Positions 1 through 8,165 of a stretch of DNA of 64,000 nucleotides are shown here, one piece after another. Below the pieces are notes generated by a model. The model did not search any database. It saw nothing but the letters and a program-made list of their open reading frames with translations, and was not told the DNA's origin. The DNA is taken from positions 30,066 to 94,065 of the forward strand of contig CAMAUZ010000021.1 in NCBI GenBank assembly GCA_945861535.1. The letters run 5' to 3'. How positions within the stretch are numbered: the stretch's first letter is position 1; each line of letters begins with the position of its first letter. A program made the translations under genes and the position numbers. This DNA is from Akkermansia muciniphila (lineage in GTDB: Bacteria > Verrucomicrobiota > Verrucomicrobiia > Limisphaerales > BJHT01).

Positions 1-2
1 AC

Positions 3-242
3 CTGGCCGAGCTGACCAAGACCAATCGCCCGCGGGTGCTGACGCAGAATGGCAAGGCCGCAGCGGTGGTGCTGTCGGTGGCGTGCTATGAGGAGATGGC
101 TCATGAAGCGGAGGAACGACGGCTGGATATGGAGCTGAAGGCGGCGCTGGAGGCTTATGACCGGGGCGACCGGGGCCGCCCCCTGGACGAAGCATTCGCT
201 GACCTGCGGCGGAAGCTCTTCAATTCGACCCGGGTCAAATGA
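3..242 (+). CDS. Phd/YefM-family antitoxin, 5' end outside the window
   Basis: The reading frame is open from base 3 and continues upstream of the window, so the start is not visible; an internal GTG at 36 is probably not the true start. The segment 'LTKTNRPRVLTQNGKAAAVV' is the signature of the Phd/YefM antitoxin fold, which dimerises, binds the operator and neutralises a toxin with its C-terminal tail. The tail is acidic/basic mixed, as expected for the toxin-binding part. The stop codon overlaps the next gene's ATG (ATGA at 239-242), so the two are translationally coupled as a TA operon. The family assignment is strong; the partner specificity is inferred from position. Confidence 0.82.
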   Translation: MAELTKTNRPRVLTQNGKAAAVVLSVACYEEMAHEAEERRLDMELKAALEAYDRGDRGRPLDEAFADLRRKLFNSTRVK

Positions 243-598
243 GCTATCACGTAAAGCAATCGGTTCTCGCTGATGCCTCCATCGCCGCTCAGGTGGACTG
301 GTATCAGGAGGACGAAAGTCGCGGCGGAGAGGTGCTGGCGAAACGCTGGTTTGAACAACTTCACGCAGCGCTCGCGGGACTGGCAGAGGAGCCGTCCCGC
401 CACCGACTGGCGCCAGAAAACGGCAAATGGCTTCCGCAACATCAGATCCGCCAGGTGCGCTTCCGCCCGTGGAAATCGGGCGTGGGCTGGCGGGTGCTCT
501 ACACGATTGATGAAGCGGCGAAGACGGTGATCGTGCTGCAAGTGCGTCATGCCCACCGGCGCTTCCTTCATGAGAGCGCGGAAGAGAACGTGGGCTGA
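239..598 (+). CDS. RelE/ParE-family toxin
   Basis: This 119-residue protein has the usual size and layout of ParE/RelE toxins: an N-terminal helical hairpin (YHVKQSVLADASIAAQVDWY), a central WFEQLHAAL helix, then the strand block with RQVRFRPWKSGVGWRVLYTID and VIVLQVRHAHRR near the C-terminus. ParE members poison gyrase and RelE members cleave mRNA on the ribosome; the sequence does not decide which applies. It overlaps the upstream Phd antitoxin by 4 bp, the standard antitoxin-first order. Regulation is presumably by the antitoxin/toxin complex on the upstream operator, which lies outside the window. Confidence 0.82.
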   Translation: MSYHVKQSVLADASIAAQVDWYQEDESRGGEVLAKRWFEQLHAALAGLAEEPSRHRLAPENGKWLPQHQIRQVRFRPWKSGVGWRVLYTIDEAAKTVIVLQVRHAHRRFLHESAEENVG

Positions 599-657
599 AG
601 GGGCGCATCGGCCGCTGAAATTGACTTCGGGACCTGTGGACATAAAATGTCCCCACG

Positions 658-915
658 ATGAAAACAGCGACCGTGCGTGATTTGCGGAACAACTTCCCCC
701 GGCTTGAGGCGTGGCTGCGGGATGGCGAGGATGTGTGCATCGAGAAGCGTGGCGAGCCGGTCGCCATGCTCACAGCGTTGCGGGGCAAGCGGGCGGCGCG
801 CGTGAAGAACCCTGACTTCGAAGCGCGGCGGAAGGCCATCTGGGGCGACCGGGTGTTCAGCGACGCGGAGGTGCAGGCGATGCGGGCGGCCGAGTTGGAG
901 GACGAGGAGGGATGA
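658..915 (+). CDS. Phd/YefM-family antitoxin of a VapBC-type pair
   Basis: This is an 85-residue protein. Its start 'MKTATVRDLRNNFPRLEAWL' followed by 'DGEDVCIEKRGEPVAML' is the classic Phd/YefM N-terminal DNA-binding fold. The rest (DFEARRKAIWGDRVF...) is a charged tail likely to wrap the toxin. The ATG follows 59 bp after the preceding ParE-type gene, so the two TA modules sit head to tail but are probably separate operons. The stop overlaps the downstream PIN toxin start by 4 bp (912-915). Confidence 0.85.
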   Translation: MKTATVRDLRNNFPRLEAWLRDGEDVCIEKRGEPVAMLTALRGKRAARVKNPDFEARRKAIWGDRVFSDAEVQAMRAAELEDEEG

Positions 916-1364
916 ACTGTTTTCCTGACACCTCGTTCCTGTGCTCGGTGTATCGCACGCAGATTCATTCGCCGCAGGCCGATGCCTTCATGGACGCGCG
1001 GAAGGAACCATTGCCGGTGTCCACGTTTCTGCTGCTGGAGTTTCGCCAGTCGGTGCGGTTCCAAGTGCGGTTGCACGCCGCCGACAAGACGAAGGGCTTC
1101 GGCAAACACGAGGCCACGCAGATGCTGAAGGACCTGGAGTCCGACCTGCGGACGAAGGTGCTGGAGGTGGTGGCGGTGGACTGGTCGGCGGTGCATCAAC
1201 GCGCCGAGGAATTGAGTGCGCGCCACACCGAGCAGGCGGGGCATCGGCTCGCGGACATCATGCACGTCGCGACGGCGCTGCATCTGGGCAAGGGCGAGTT
1301 CCTGACGTTCGATGGGAATCAGAAGCGGCTCGCGGAGGCGGAGGGGCTGAAGGTCGTGGTGTAA
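912..1364 (+). CDS. PIN-domain toxin (VapC-like RNase)
   Basis: The 150 residues form one PIN domain. The four acidic positions of the metal site are visible: D6 in 'FPDTSFL', E43 in 'LLLEFRQS', D115 in 'RLADIMHVATAL' and D134 in 'FLTFDGNQ'. PIN toxins of this kind are Mg-dependent ribonucleases that cut tRNA or rRNA, and they are held inactive by the co-transcribed antitoxin at 658-915. The 4-bp overlap indicates translational coupling. The pairing of a Phd-type antitoxin with a PIN toxin is common. The catalytic residues look complete, so the toxin is probably functional. Confidence 0.87.
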   Translation: MNCFPDTSFLCSVYRTQIHSPQADAFMDARKEPLPVSTFLLLEFRQSVRFQVRLHAADKTKGFGKHEATQMLKDLESDLRTKVLEVVAVDWSAVHQRAEELSARHTEQAGHRLADIMHVATALHLGKGEFLTFDGNQKRLAEAEGLKVVV

Positions 1365-1379
1365 AGAGCGTGGTGAGAA

Positions 1380-1456
1380 GTAGCCGCCGAGGTGACGAGG
1401 CGGAGGTGATACACGCAGACGGAGCGGGAAATCCGCCTCCTCACGTCGGCGGCTAC
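1380..1456. repeat. Palindromic intergenic repeat, family E (GTAGCCGCCGAGGTGACGAG)
   Basis: The left arm 'TAGCCGCCGAGGTGACGAGG' and the right arm near 1437-1456 (CTCCTCACGTCGGCGGCTA) are inverted copies enclosing about 35 bp. The same unit recurs at 18973-19047, so it is an interspersed repeat and not a simple terminator. It starts 16 bp after the VapC stop. Confidence 0.8.
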
Positions 1457-1639
1457 AGGGCGGCGGCGGTTTTCACTCACGACCTGTGAAGTCCGCGCTC
1501 CTGGGGCGCTGACTGCGTATCAGCCGTTGTGAAAGTTCACGCTGTCGGTTCCGTGGTCGCCGTCCTCCGGTGGAGAAACACGGTGCCCGGCTTGGTTGTC
1601 GGAACCACCGGTCAGTCACGCTGGCGCTGACATCCGACA

Positions 1640-1917
1640 GCCGAACCCCGGCGGGGTTCCCCGTGCATAGCCGGGGGTGGAGCGAGGGACGAGCGACACC
1701 CCCGGATTTCCGCCGCAGCGCTCAAGAACCCCGGCGGGGTTCCCCCGGCACCAAGTCGTCCACGGTTCGGTGGATGGGACCACCCCGCCGGGGTGGCGGA
1801 CATTGAGGCCGCAGTTTCCGGGGGTGCGCTCGTGCCTCGCGCACCCCCGGCTATTCACGGACAACCCCGCTGGGGTTGGGCTGGCGGATACCGGCACCAA
1901 CTTTCGCAACGATTGAT
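1640..1917. repeat. Cluster of AACCCCGGCGGGGTT palindromes ending in a family I tail
   Basis: No gene is seen between 1365 and 1942. Here the core AACCCCGGCGGGGTT (or close variants such as ACCCCGCCGGGGT and AACCCCGCTGGGGTT) occurs four times, near 1646, 1728, 1780 and 1862. The copies alternate with ACCCCCGG / CCGGGGGT blocks in opposite orientations, suggesting nested or serially duplicated copies of one composite palindrome. The stretch ends with 'AACTTTCGCAACGATTGATA' (1899-1918), which recurs near 40890-40912. Confidence 0.75.
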
Positions 1918-1942
1918 AGGCGCGGTTTAATTGGCTCCGGCT

Positions 1943-3637
1943 TCAATTGTTCTTCCCCCCTTGCGTCACGAACTCCTCGCGGCTGAGGAAGCCGTCTTTG
2001 TCGGTATCGAACTCAGCGAGGCGCGCGGGGGCTTGGTCGGGGTCGGGTTGGTTGGCGAGGAATTCGGAGCGGGAGAGTCTGCCGTCTTTGTTTTTGTCCT
2101 TGGAGTCGAAGAGGGCGTTGCGGTCCACCGCAGGCTTCGCTTTGGCGGGCTTGACGGCGGGCGCGGAACTGATCTGCGGTTTGGCTTCGGGATGGCGGGC
2201 GAGCATTGCCCGGAGATGCGCGACAACTTCGGGCTGCGCCGCGGCGAGGTTTTTGCGTTCCAGCGGGTCGGCTTCGTAGTCGTAAAGCTCCAGGTCGGCT
2301 TCGCTGGCGGGCGCGCCGATTTTCTTCCACTCGACGAGGCGGTGGCGCTCGGTGCGGATGGCGCGGCCGAGCACGGGGCCTTTGCCGGGGGCGTTGCGCG
2401 GATAGACGTGGATGGCGTGGTCCTTGGTCGGCGCGGCGGGGTCGCGCAGGGTGGGGACGAAGCTGCGGCCGTCCAGACCGGCGGGCGCGGGCAGGCCGGC
2501 GAGTTCGCAGAGGGTCGGATAAATGTCCACGGTCTCGACGAGGGAGCCGCTTCTAGAGCCGGCCTTCACGCCCGGCGCGGCGACCAGGAGCGGGATGCGC
2601 GCGGCCTGTTCGTAGTTGGTGTGCTTGCACCAGATGCCGTGGTCGCCCAGGTGCCAGCCGTGGTCGCCCCAGAGGATAATGATGGTGTTCTCCGCGAGGC
2701 CGAGTTCGGCGAGCACGCGGCCGAGCTGCGCGTCCATGTAGCTCACGGCGGCGTGGTAGCCGTGGATGAGCGTGCGCTGGAGGTCGTCGTTGAGCGGACC
2801 GGTTTCGGGGATGTCGCTGTATTGGCGCAATTCGCCGCCAGACTGCGGAGCGTACACGGGCGCGCCCGCGGGCGGCGTGCGCACCTCGGCGAGCTTGAAA
2901 CTGCTGCGGTCGTAGAGGTCCCAGTACTTCTTTGGTGCGACGAACGGCAGGTGCGGCTTCACGAAACCGACGGCGAGAAAGAACGGCTCGGCGGGCTTTT
3001 CCTTGGCGGCGCGCAGGCGTTCGATGGCGTGGTCGGCGAGCGCGCCGTCGGGGTAGGTGTGGTCGGGCACGTCGGCGGATTCGTAGGCGGCGCCGCGCGG
3101 GAGGTCTTTCGCGGATTTGTTCGAGAAGAGTGCTTCCTCGCGCGTAAGGCCGGCCTTGGCTTGGCTCGCGGGCAGCGCGTAGGCGACGACGTTAGCGTTC
3201 CAATGCGGCAGGCTCCACGACGCGGGGTCGTTGGTGTTGCCGTGGCCGACGTGGAAGATTTTCCCCATGCCTTCGACGCGGTAGCCGTTCTGCTTGAAGA
3301 GCTGCGGGAGCGTGACGGCGTCGGGGCGGGCGCGGCGGAAGTTGGTGCCGAGATCGTAGATGCCGAGGGTCTGCGGGCGCAGGCCGGTGAGGAGGGAATT
3401 GCGCGACGGCGAGCAGACGGCCTGGTTACAGAACGCGCGGTTGAACTGCACCGAGCGCGCGGCGAGGCGGTCGATGTTCGGCGATTTCACCAGCTTGTCG
3501 CCGTAGCAGCCGAGGATGGGCTTGAGGTCATCGACGCAAATGAGGAGGACGTTGGGTTTCGGGGCGGCGACGGAATCCAACGCAATGCCGGAGAGCAAGC
3601 AAAGGACGGCGGCGAGGAGGGAACGTGACGGCTTCAT
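1943..3637 (-). CDS. Type I sulfatase with C-terminal EF-hand pair, secreted
   Basis: A signal peptide (MKPSRSLLAAVLCLLSG...A) is followed by the sulfatase core. It has metal ligands D36-D37 in 'LLICVDDLKP' and the formylglycine motif C75-S-P-S-R ('NQAVCSPSRNSLLTG'), so it is a Cys-type enzyme that needs a formylglycine-generating enzyme. 'TIIILWGDHGWHLGDHG' supplies the second metal cluster. The overall pattern resembles iduronate-2-sulfatase-like enzymes that remove sulfate from polysaccharides. About residue 510 onward holds two EF-hand loops (DKNKDGRLSRSEF and DTDKDGFLSREEF), an uncommon addition that may bind calcium. The gene stands alone, flanked by repeats. The substrate cannot be read from sequence. 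Confidence 0.93.
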   Translation of the reverse strand: MKPSRSLLAAVLCLLSGIALDSVAAPKPNVLLICVDDLKPILGCYGDKLVKSPNIDRLAARSVQFNRAFCNQAVCSPSRNSLLTGLRPQTLGIYDLGTNFRRARPDAVTLPQLFKQNGYRVEGMGKIFHVGHGNTNDPASWSLPHWNANVVAYALPASQAKAGLTREEALFSNKSAKDLPRGAAYESADVPDHTYPDGALADHAIERLRAAKEKPAEPFFLAVGFVKPHLPFVAPKKYWDLYDRSSFKLAEVRTPPAGAPVYAPQSGGELRQYSDIPETGPLNDDLQRTLIHGYHAAVSYMDAQLGRVLAELGLAENTIIILWGDHGWHLGDHGIWCKHTNYEQAARIPLLVAAPGVKAGSRSGSLVETVDIYPTLCELAGLPAPAGLDGRSFVPTLRDPAAPTKDHAIHVYPRNAPGKGPVLGRAIRTERHRLVEWKKIGAPASEADLELYDYEADPLERKNLAAAQPEVVAHLRAMLARHPEAKPQISSAPAVKPAKAKPAVDRNALFDSKDKNKDGRLSRSEFLANQPDPDQAPARLAEFDTDKDGFLSREEFVTQGGKNN

Positions 3638-3755
3638 GGAGGCGGAGTTTAGCCATGAGGGGCGGTGTGGGAATCACGGATTTGTCGGCTGGCCAACGGT
3701 TGCGAGGCGGTGCAATCAAAACGGCGCTCGCGGAGCACGGGGATGGTCGCTGCGG

Positions 3756-3836
3756 GTAGGGCGCATCTGTCCGCAACGCGCCAGTTGCGGGTCCCCACGC
3801 CCTGCGGCGCGCTGCGGACAGACGCGCCCTACCCAC
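3756..3836. repeat. Palindromic intergenic repeat, family D (TAGGGCGCGTCTGTCCGC)
   Basis: The left arm 'TAGGGCGCATCTGTCCGCAA' and the right arm 'TGCGGACAGACGCGCCCTA' are inverted copies about 80 bp end to end. A second copy lies at 51230-51314. It occupies the 350-bp gap between the divergent sulfatase and the next gene; otherwise I see nothing in that gap. Confidence 0.8.
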
Positions 3837-3986
3837 GTCAGTTCATTGCCCGCACGACAGCGGAGCAGCTTGGCCGGAAAGTTTGGGAGAAGCCGGGGGA
3901 CGGGTGACGGCAAGGTCGGCTGCGGCGAACACATTCGGTCCCAAATGATTTTGCCTGTCGCCGCCGGGCGCGACTATTTTTCCGGC

Positions 3987-5189
3987 ATGGCATGGCGCAT
4001 TCACGACAGTGTGGTCCGGGGTGAAATTGACAACCGGGTAAAGGGAATCGTGCGCGGGACGCTGTGGCTCGACGGTGTCGCCGAGCCCGTGCAGCTCGAA
4101 CTGGCGGGTAATGCATGCCCGGACTTGGCGGGTTGCCTCCTCCAGTTCGCGAACCCGGCGAAGACCTATCCGATGCGAAAGCAGCCGGCGTTTGCGCCAG
4201 TGCAGCGCGGGCGCATCGGGAATCTTTCGGCGTCGCAGAAGGTGCGGGTTTTCACGGTGCCCGACGACGTGGCGTTCGCGATGATCGACCGGGGCGAGAA
4301 GCCGCCGGAGCGGCTGGCCAACGCGCTGTATCTCGAATGGTTCAGCGACGGCAACGGGCGGGTGGTGCTCGAGAGCACGGAGTTTCAGCTCACGATTTCC
4401 GCGCCGGAGTGGCGGTTGACGGCGGCCGAGGAACAGCAGCGGGCGCAGGATGCCGAGGCGGGGTGGGAGGGTTTTTCCAAGCAATTGAGCGAGGCGGTCG
4501 AGAAACAAAAACGCGGGCAGAAGGATCCGGAGGCGGAGTGGGACGAGCATGATTACGAGCGGATGCTGCGGGAATCCGATGCGCGCACGGACAAATACAT
4601 GGAGTTGCAGGAGAAGTATGGCGATTCGGACGAGGCCGAGGAAAAGATCGCGCGGGAGATGGGCTGGCTGGAGGAGCTGACGCCAGAGGAGGCGGAGGAG
4701 CAACGGCTGCGGATCGAGGAGATCAATCGCGCGTGCGAAGCGGCGCTGAATGAGCCGGACCCGGAGCCGGAGCCGCATCGCGAGGGCATCGACTGGATGC
4801 GTGACGCGGACGGGAGAATCCATCATCCGCTGCAACATCGATGCAAGGAAAGTGCGATGAAGTTCCGGCGCCAGACTGATGAGCTGGGCTTGCGGGAAGC
4901 GGGGGACGACGATTTCCGGCAGCTCATGGGCGAGTGGATAATCACGGGCGCGAAGCTGGCGGACGCGCTCGGCGGAGTCGCCGATGGCACGAGACCGGCC
5001 GACGCGAGTTTCACGGTGGCGTATCTCAAGCGCGCGCTCGATCACCTGCACCAGGCGCAGGCGGGATTGGAGGCGGTCGCCCCGAAGCAGGTGCTGCCGG
5101 CGGCCGTGGTCGCCGAGGTGCGCGCGGAGTTGTTCGCGATCCGGGAAGGCATCCTGAAGCTGATGGATGACTTTCGCGGGCGGGGGTGA
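3987..5189 (+). CDS. Conserved hypothetical protein, 400 aa, charged coiled-coil-like C-terminal half
   Basis: I do not recognise a named domain. The frame is open from 3516, but ATG at 3987 begins a plausible protein (MAWRIHDSVVRGEIDNRVKG) whose first ~130 residues look like a beta-rich domain (VRGTLWLDGVAEPVQLELAGN...). An alternative ATG is at 3945. Residues ~140-280 are very rich in Glu, Lys and Arg (EEAEEQRLRIEEINRACEAAL) and could be helical. No signal peptide is visible, so it is probably cytoplasmic. It is divergent from the sulfatase and followed by a hairpin repeat. I recall similar unannotated proteins in other verrucomicrobia but cannot assign a function. Confidence 0.7.
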   Translation: MAWRIHDSVVRGEIDNRVKGIVRGTLWLDGVAEPVQLELAGNACPDLAGCLLQFANPAKTYPMRKQPAFAPVQRGRIGNLSASQKVRVFTVPDDVAFAMIDRGEKPPERLANALYLEWFSDGNGRVVLESTEFQLTISAPEWRLTAAEEQQRAQDAEAGWEGFSKQLSEAVEKQKRGQKDPEAEWDEHDYERMLRESDARTDKYMELQEKYGDSDEAEEKIAREMGWLEELTPEEAEEQRLRIEEINRACEAALNEPDPEPEPHREGIDWMRDADGRIHHPLQHRCKESAMKFRRQTDELGLREAGDDDFRQLMGEWIITGAKLADALGGVADGTRPADASFTVAYLKRALDHLHQAQAGLEAVAPKQVLPAAVVAEVRAELFAIREGILKLMDDFRGRG

Positions 5190-5218
5190 ACGGGAGGCTG
5201 GTGCGGTGCTGTTTTTTT

Positions 5219-5295
5219 AGACAGGAAAATGGAGGACAGGAAAATGGAGAGGATGATCCCGTCTTCAATTTTCCTGTCCTTAATCTTCCTGTCTG
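5219..5295. repeat. Word-repeat hairpin (GACAGGAAAATGG arms)
   Basis: The left arm (5219-5250) is two tandem copies of GACAGGAAAATGGA; the right arm (5265-5294) is the inverted pair, ATTTTCCTGTCC then ATCTTCCTGTC. The loop is about 14 bp. The element begins 30 bp after the stop of the hypothetical gene. It is one of a class found across this window in which each hairpin arm is a degenerate tandem repeat. Confidence 0.8.
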
Positions 5296-5433
5296 AATTC
5301 CCGCCGGGCTGTCCGCGGCCGGGCGGCGATTTTTCATGGCAGCCGTGGTTTTCGGAAATTCCCGTTGACCCTCGGGAACGCTTTTCAGTACTGTCCGCGC
5401 CGAAATCCGTTCAATCCAACTAAACAAAAAAAC

Positions 5434-5880
5434 ATGAGCAATACCGTTGTCCCTGTCATCAGCTCCAGCGTGGCCGGCCCGCTGGGCGTCATTCATCTGC
5501 CCCGTTTGTGGCTCAAGGTCTCCCTCGAAGCGCGGGGCAAGCTGGCCGCGGGCTATCCCGGCCTCGGCGCGGGCTACGACTCCATGGTCTGCGGGGCGCT
5601 GAATCTGAACCCCGCCGCCGTGAAGGCGTTCATCGCGGCCTCGCGCCCGACCTATCCGCAGTTTGAAGCGTGGATCCAGAAGCAGCCGGGCGTGAAGCTC
5701 GACAAGGCCACGATCTACAAGAACAACGTCGCCATCATGGGCTACATCCATGACGATGCGACCCGCAAGGGCATCCTCGGTGCCAGCGGCCTCGCCGACG
5801 ACGGCTCGGTCAACCCCGGCGCGGTGGACCTGAACAACATCGACGACTGGTTCGAACTGCATCAGGCCGAACTGAAGTAA
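5434..5880 (+). CDS. DUF5069-like small protein
   Basis: This is a 148-residue cytoplasmic protein. The segment 'GVIHLPRLWLKVSLEARGKL' and the later 'NNIDDWFELHQAEL' resemble the DUF5069 family, which is common in verrucomicrobia and has no known function. The start is ATG at 5434 after the A-rich leader 'CTAAACAAAAAAACATG'; the longer frame from 5365 is not favoured. A clear intrinsic terminator follows at 5902, so the gene is probably a monocistron. Confidence 0.62.
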   Translation: MSNTVVPVISSSVAGPLGVIHLPRLWLKVSLEARGKLAAGYPGLGAGYDSMVCGALNLNPAAVKAFIAASRPTYPQFEAWIQKQPGVKLDKATIYKNNVAIMGYIHDDATRKGILGASGLADDGSVNPGAVDLNNIDDWFELHQAELK

Positions 5881-5901
5881 GCGGGCGCTTATTTTCGCAA
5901 C

Positions 5902-5940
5902 CACCGGCGCGGACGAAAGTTCGCGCCGGTTTCTTTTTTC
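5902..5940 (+). terminator. Intrinsic terminator after the DUF5069-like gene
   Basis: The stem ACCGGCGCG / CGCGCCGGT, with loop GACGAAAGTT between the arms, is followed by TTCTTTTTTC. It lies 22 bp after the stop at 5880. Confidence 0.85.
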
Positions 5941-6220
5941 GGAGGAGAAGTGGGCGACTCATCGGCCGGGTGCGCCCCGAGCACAGCGGGGGAGGGCGGT
6001 GTTTCCGCCGCTACGGCGGGGAAAGCGAAGGGAGCGTTGGGTTGTTTGCAGTTCCCCGTGCCGGACGGACGGCTCTGCGGCATGAACGCCGCGCCCGGGG
6101 TGCGGCGGATTTCGCCGCCGTTTTTTTTCGTTACAGACAAACGGCTCCGGAGTTTCTACTCTCAACGAAAGTCGGCGCGGCCCGGTGTGGGTTTTGTGTC
6201 GTCAGCCATATTCGTTACCT
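5941..6220. other. Gene-free stretch upstream of the PfkB kinase
   Basis: I see no convincing gene here. It contains a degraded copy of the GCGGCGTGAACGCCGC repeat (family A) at about 6070-6096 (GGCTCTGCGGCATGAACGCC) and a poly-T run near 6120-6128. The promoter of the kinase gene probably lies between about 6130 and 6220 but cannot be defined. Confidence 0.5.
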
Positions 6221-7270
6221 ATGAAGAGCAAACCAGGACAGAACCGCAGCGGCCTGTTGGCCGGCGGGAACTGGATCATTGACCAGGTCAAGATCATCGA
6301 TGTTTTCCCGAAGCGCGAGTCGCTGGCCAACATCCTCAGCCAGTCGCAGGGCACGGGCGGCGCGCCCTACAACGTCGCCATCAACCTCGCCAAGCTCGGC
6401 GCGCCCTTCCCGCTGGCGGGCGCGGGGCTGGTCGGCAAGGACGCGCTCGGGACGGCGATCCTCGAGGATTGCCAGCGCCACAAGGTGGACACGAAATTTC
6501 TCAAAGCCACGCCCGCGGCGTCCACCAGCTACACGGACGTGATGACCGAGAAGGCGGACGGCAAGCGCACGTTCTTCCACAACCGCGGCGCCAATGCGCT
6601 GTGGAAAGGGGAGGATCTCGATTTCACCAAGACCAAGGCGAAGATTTTCCACCTCGGCTACCTGCTGCTGCTGGACGCGCTCGATGCGCCGGACAAGAAG
6701 TGGGTGACGCGCGGCGCGGGCCTGCTGGCCGCGGCGCAGGCGGCCGGACTGAAGACCTGCGTGGATGTGGTCAGCGAGGACAGCAACCGGTTCGCCCAGA
6801 TTGTCACACCGGCGCTGAAGTACACCGACTACTGCATTCTCAACGAACTTGAGGCCGGAAGCACCACGGGTTTCAAGATTCGCAAGGCCGACGGCAAGCT
6901 CGACACCGTGGCCCTGCGCCACGCCGCCGGCGCGATGCTCCAGCTCGGCGTGAAGGAAATCGTGGTGATTCATTTCCCGGAGGGCGGCTTTGCACGCACC
7001 CGCGACGGCAAAGATTTCTGGCAGTCCTCGTTAAACATCCCGGCCAAAGCCATCGCGGGCACGGCGGGCGCGGGCGACGCGTTTTGTTCGGGCGTCCTGT
7101 ATGGCCTGCACGAGGGGTGGGACTTGCAGCGCTGCCTTCTCACGGCGGTCTGCGTCGCCGCCGCGTCGCTCTCCGATCCGACCTGCACGGCGGGGGTGAA
7201 GAAACTGGAAGAGTGTCTGGCGCTCCCGAAGAAGTTCAAGGTCCGTCCGCCGCTGGAACCGAACGATTGA
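6221..7270 (+). CDS. PfkB-family carbohydrate kinase
   Basis: This is a 349-residue ribokinase/fructokinase fold protein. It has the N-terminal 'GNWIIDQVKIIDVFP' strand, the substrate-binding 'GGAPYNVAINLAKLGAP' motif (PfkB signature 1) and the C-terminal signature 'AGTAGAGDAFCSGVLYGLHE', in which the Asp of GAGD (about residue 285) is the catalytic base. It would phosphorylate a sugar or nucleoside with ATP in the cytoplasm. The start is ATG at 6221 although the frame is open from 6185. It is convergent with efp and shares the terminator between them. The substrate is not identifiable. Confidence 0.9.
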   Translation: MKSKPGQNRSGLLAGGNWIIDQVKIIDVFPKRESLANILSQSQGTGGAPYNVAINLAKLGAPFPLAGAGLVGKDALGTAILEDCQRHKVDTKFLKATPAASTSYTDVMTEKADGKRTFFHNRGANALWKGEDLDFTKTKAKIFHLGYLLLLDALDAPDKKWVTRGAGLLAAAQAAGLKTCVDVVSEDSNRFAQIVTPALKYTDYCILNELEAGSTTGFKIRKADGKLDTVALRHAAGAMLQLGVKEIVVIHFPEGGFARTRDGKDFWQSSLNIPAKAIAGTAGAGDAFCSGVLYGLHEGWDLQRCLLTAVCVAAASLSDPTCTAGVKKLEECLALPKKFKVRPPLEPND

Positions 7271-7350
7271 CGCCCCGGGTGCGCGGGCGGCCCGCCCGCG
7301 AGTTCCCTGACCGCTGCGACCGGAGCGTCCGGCGGTCCGATCTGAAAACG

Positions 7351-7378
7351 AAAAAGCCCGCGGAAACGCGGGCTTTTT
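7351..7378. terminator. Bidirectional intrinsic terminator between the PfkB kinase and efp
   Basis: AAAAAGCCCGCG-GAAA-CGCGGGCTTTTT is a perfect 12-bp stem with a tetraloop, and it has U tracts on both strands. It sits between the convergent kinase (stop 7270) and efp (stop 7424). Confidence 0.92.
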
Positions 7379-7423
7379 GCTGTCTAAAATTCCGCCGCTT
7401 TGGGGCCGCCGGAGTCCGGTGCC

Positions 7424-7981
7424 TCAGGCCCGCTCCATATACTTCCCGGTGCGCGTGTCGATCTTCAGCTTCTCGCCGGTCTTGATGAACAGCGGCGCCT
7501 GCACCGTGATGCCGGTTTCGAGCGTGACGGTCTTTTGCACGTTGTTCGCCGAGTCGCCGCGGATGCCCTCGGGCGCTTCGGTCACTTTTAGCACCACGCT
7601 GGAGGGCAACTCGATCTGCACCGGCTTGTCGTCCACGAGGGTCACGGTGACGACCGCGTTCTCGACCAGGTAGTTGACCGCATCGCCGACGATCTCGGGC
7701 GTGATGGTGATCGTCTCGTAGGTTTCGGGATTGGAGAAAACGTAATCCGCGCCGTCCTTATAGCTGAACTCCATCTTGGTGGTCTGCATCGGGATCACCT
7801 CCAGCTTCTCGGTCGAACTGAAGCGCACGTCGGAAGATTTGCCGGTCCTGATGCTCCGAATCGACGCCTGCACGAAGGCGCGCAGGTTGCCGGGGGTGCG
7901 GTGCTGGGTGTCGAGCACCACGGCGATGTCCCCGTTGTAGTTGATCGCCATTCCCTTCCGCAGATCGTTTGCTGTAGCCAT
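7424..7981 (-). CDS. efp: Translation elongation factor P
   Basis: This 185-residue protein has the full three-domain EF-P layout: an N-terminal KOW-like domain (MATANDLRKGMAINYNGDI), an OB domain and a C-terminal OB domain (EAPEGIRGDSANNVQK...). EF-P rescues ribosomes stalled at polyproline. The loop that reaches the peptidyl-transferase centre reads T29-P-G-N32-L-R-A-F, where E. coli has K34 in PGKGQAF; the tip residue is therefore Asn, which cannot receive beta-lysine or rhamnose. No EpmA/EpmB or EarP gene is nearby. Several very proline-rich proteins are encoded in this window (8166-11267, 49822-51111), which are plausible clients. Confidence 0.97.
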   Translation of the reverse strand: MATANDLRKGMAINYNGDIAVVLDTQHRTPGNLRAFVQASIRSIRTGKSSDVRFSSTEKLEVIPMQTTKMEFSYKDGADYVFSNPETYETITITPEIVGDAVNYLVENAVVTVTLVDDKPVQIELPSSVVLKVTEAPEGIRGDSANNVQKTVTLETGITVQAPLFIKTGEKLKIDTRTGKYMERA

Positions 7982-8165
7982 AAGCGAGTTGTCGAAAAAA
8001 TAATTTGCCCGCGTTCGGTGCGGGACGGAGCGCGGACGCTAGCCACGCGCGGTTTGAATGCAAGCGTCCAGTTTGCGGCGCGCGACAATGGGGCGTTGCG
8101 GCGGGGGGCGGAGGCTGTTAAGAAACTGCGCATCTCGCGGCGCAATCTTTCACATTTCAACGCCC

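Noticed and set aside
1931..3628. A 565-residue open frame opposite the sulfatase gene
   Set aside because: It is the antisense shadow of the sulfatase in GC-rich DNA: low-complexity Gly/Val/Ala content, no recognisable motif, whereas the minus-strand protein has complete sulfatase motifs.
3516..3986. A longer N-terminus (from 3516) for the 3987-5189 protein
   Set aside because: The extension would read antisense through the sulfatase gene start and through repeat family D; ATG 3987 gives a cleaner start.
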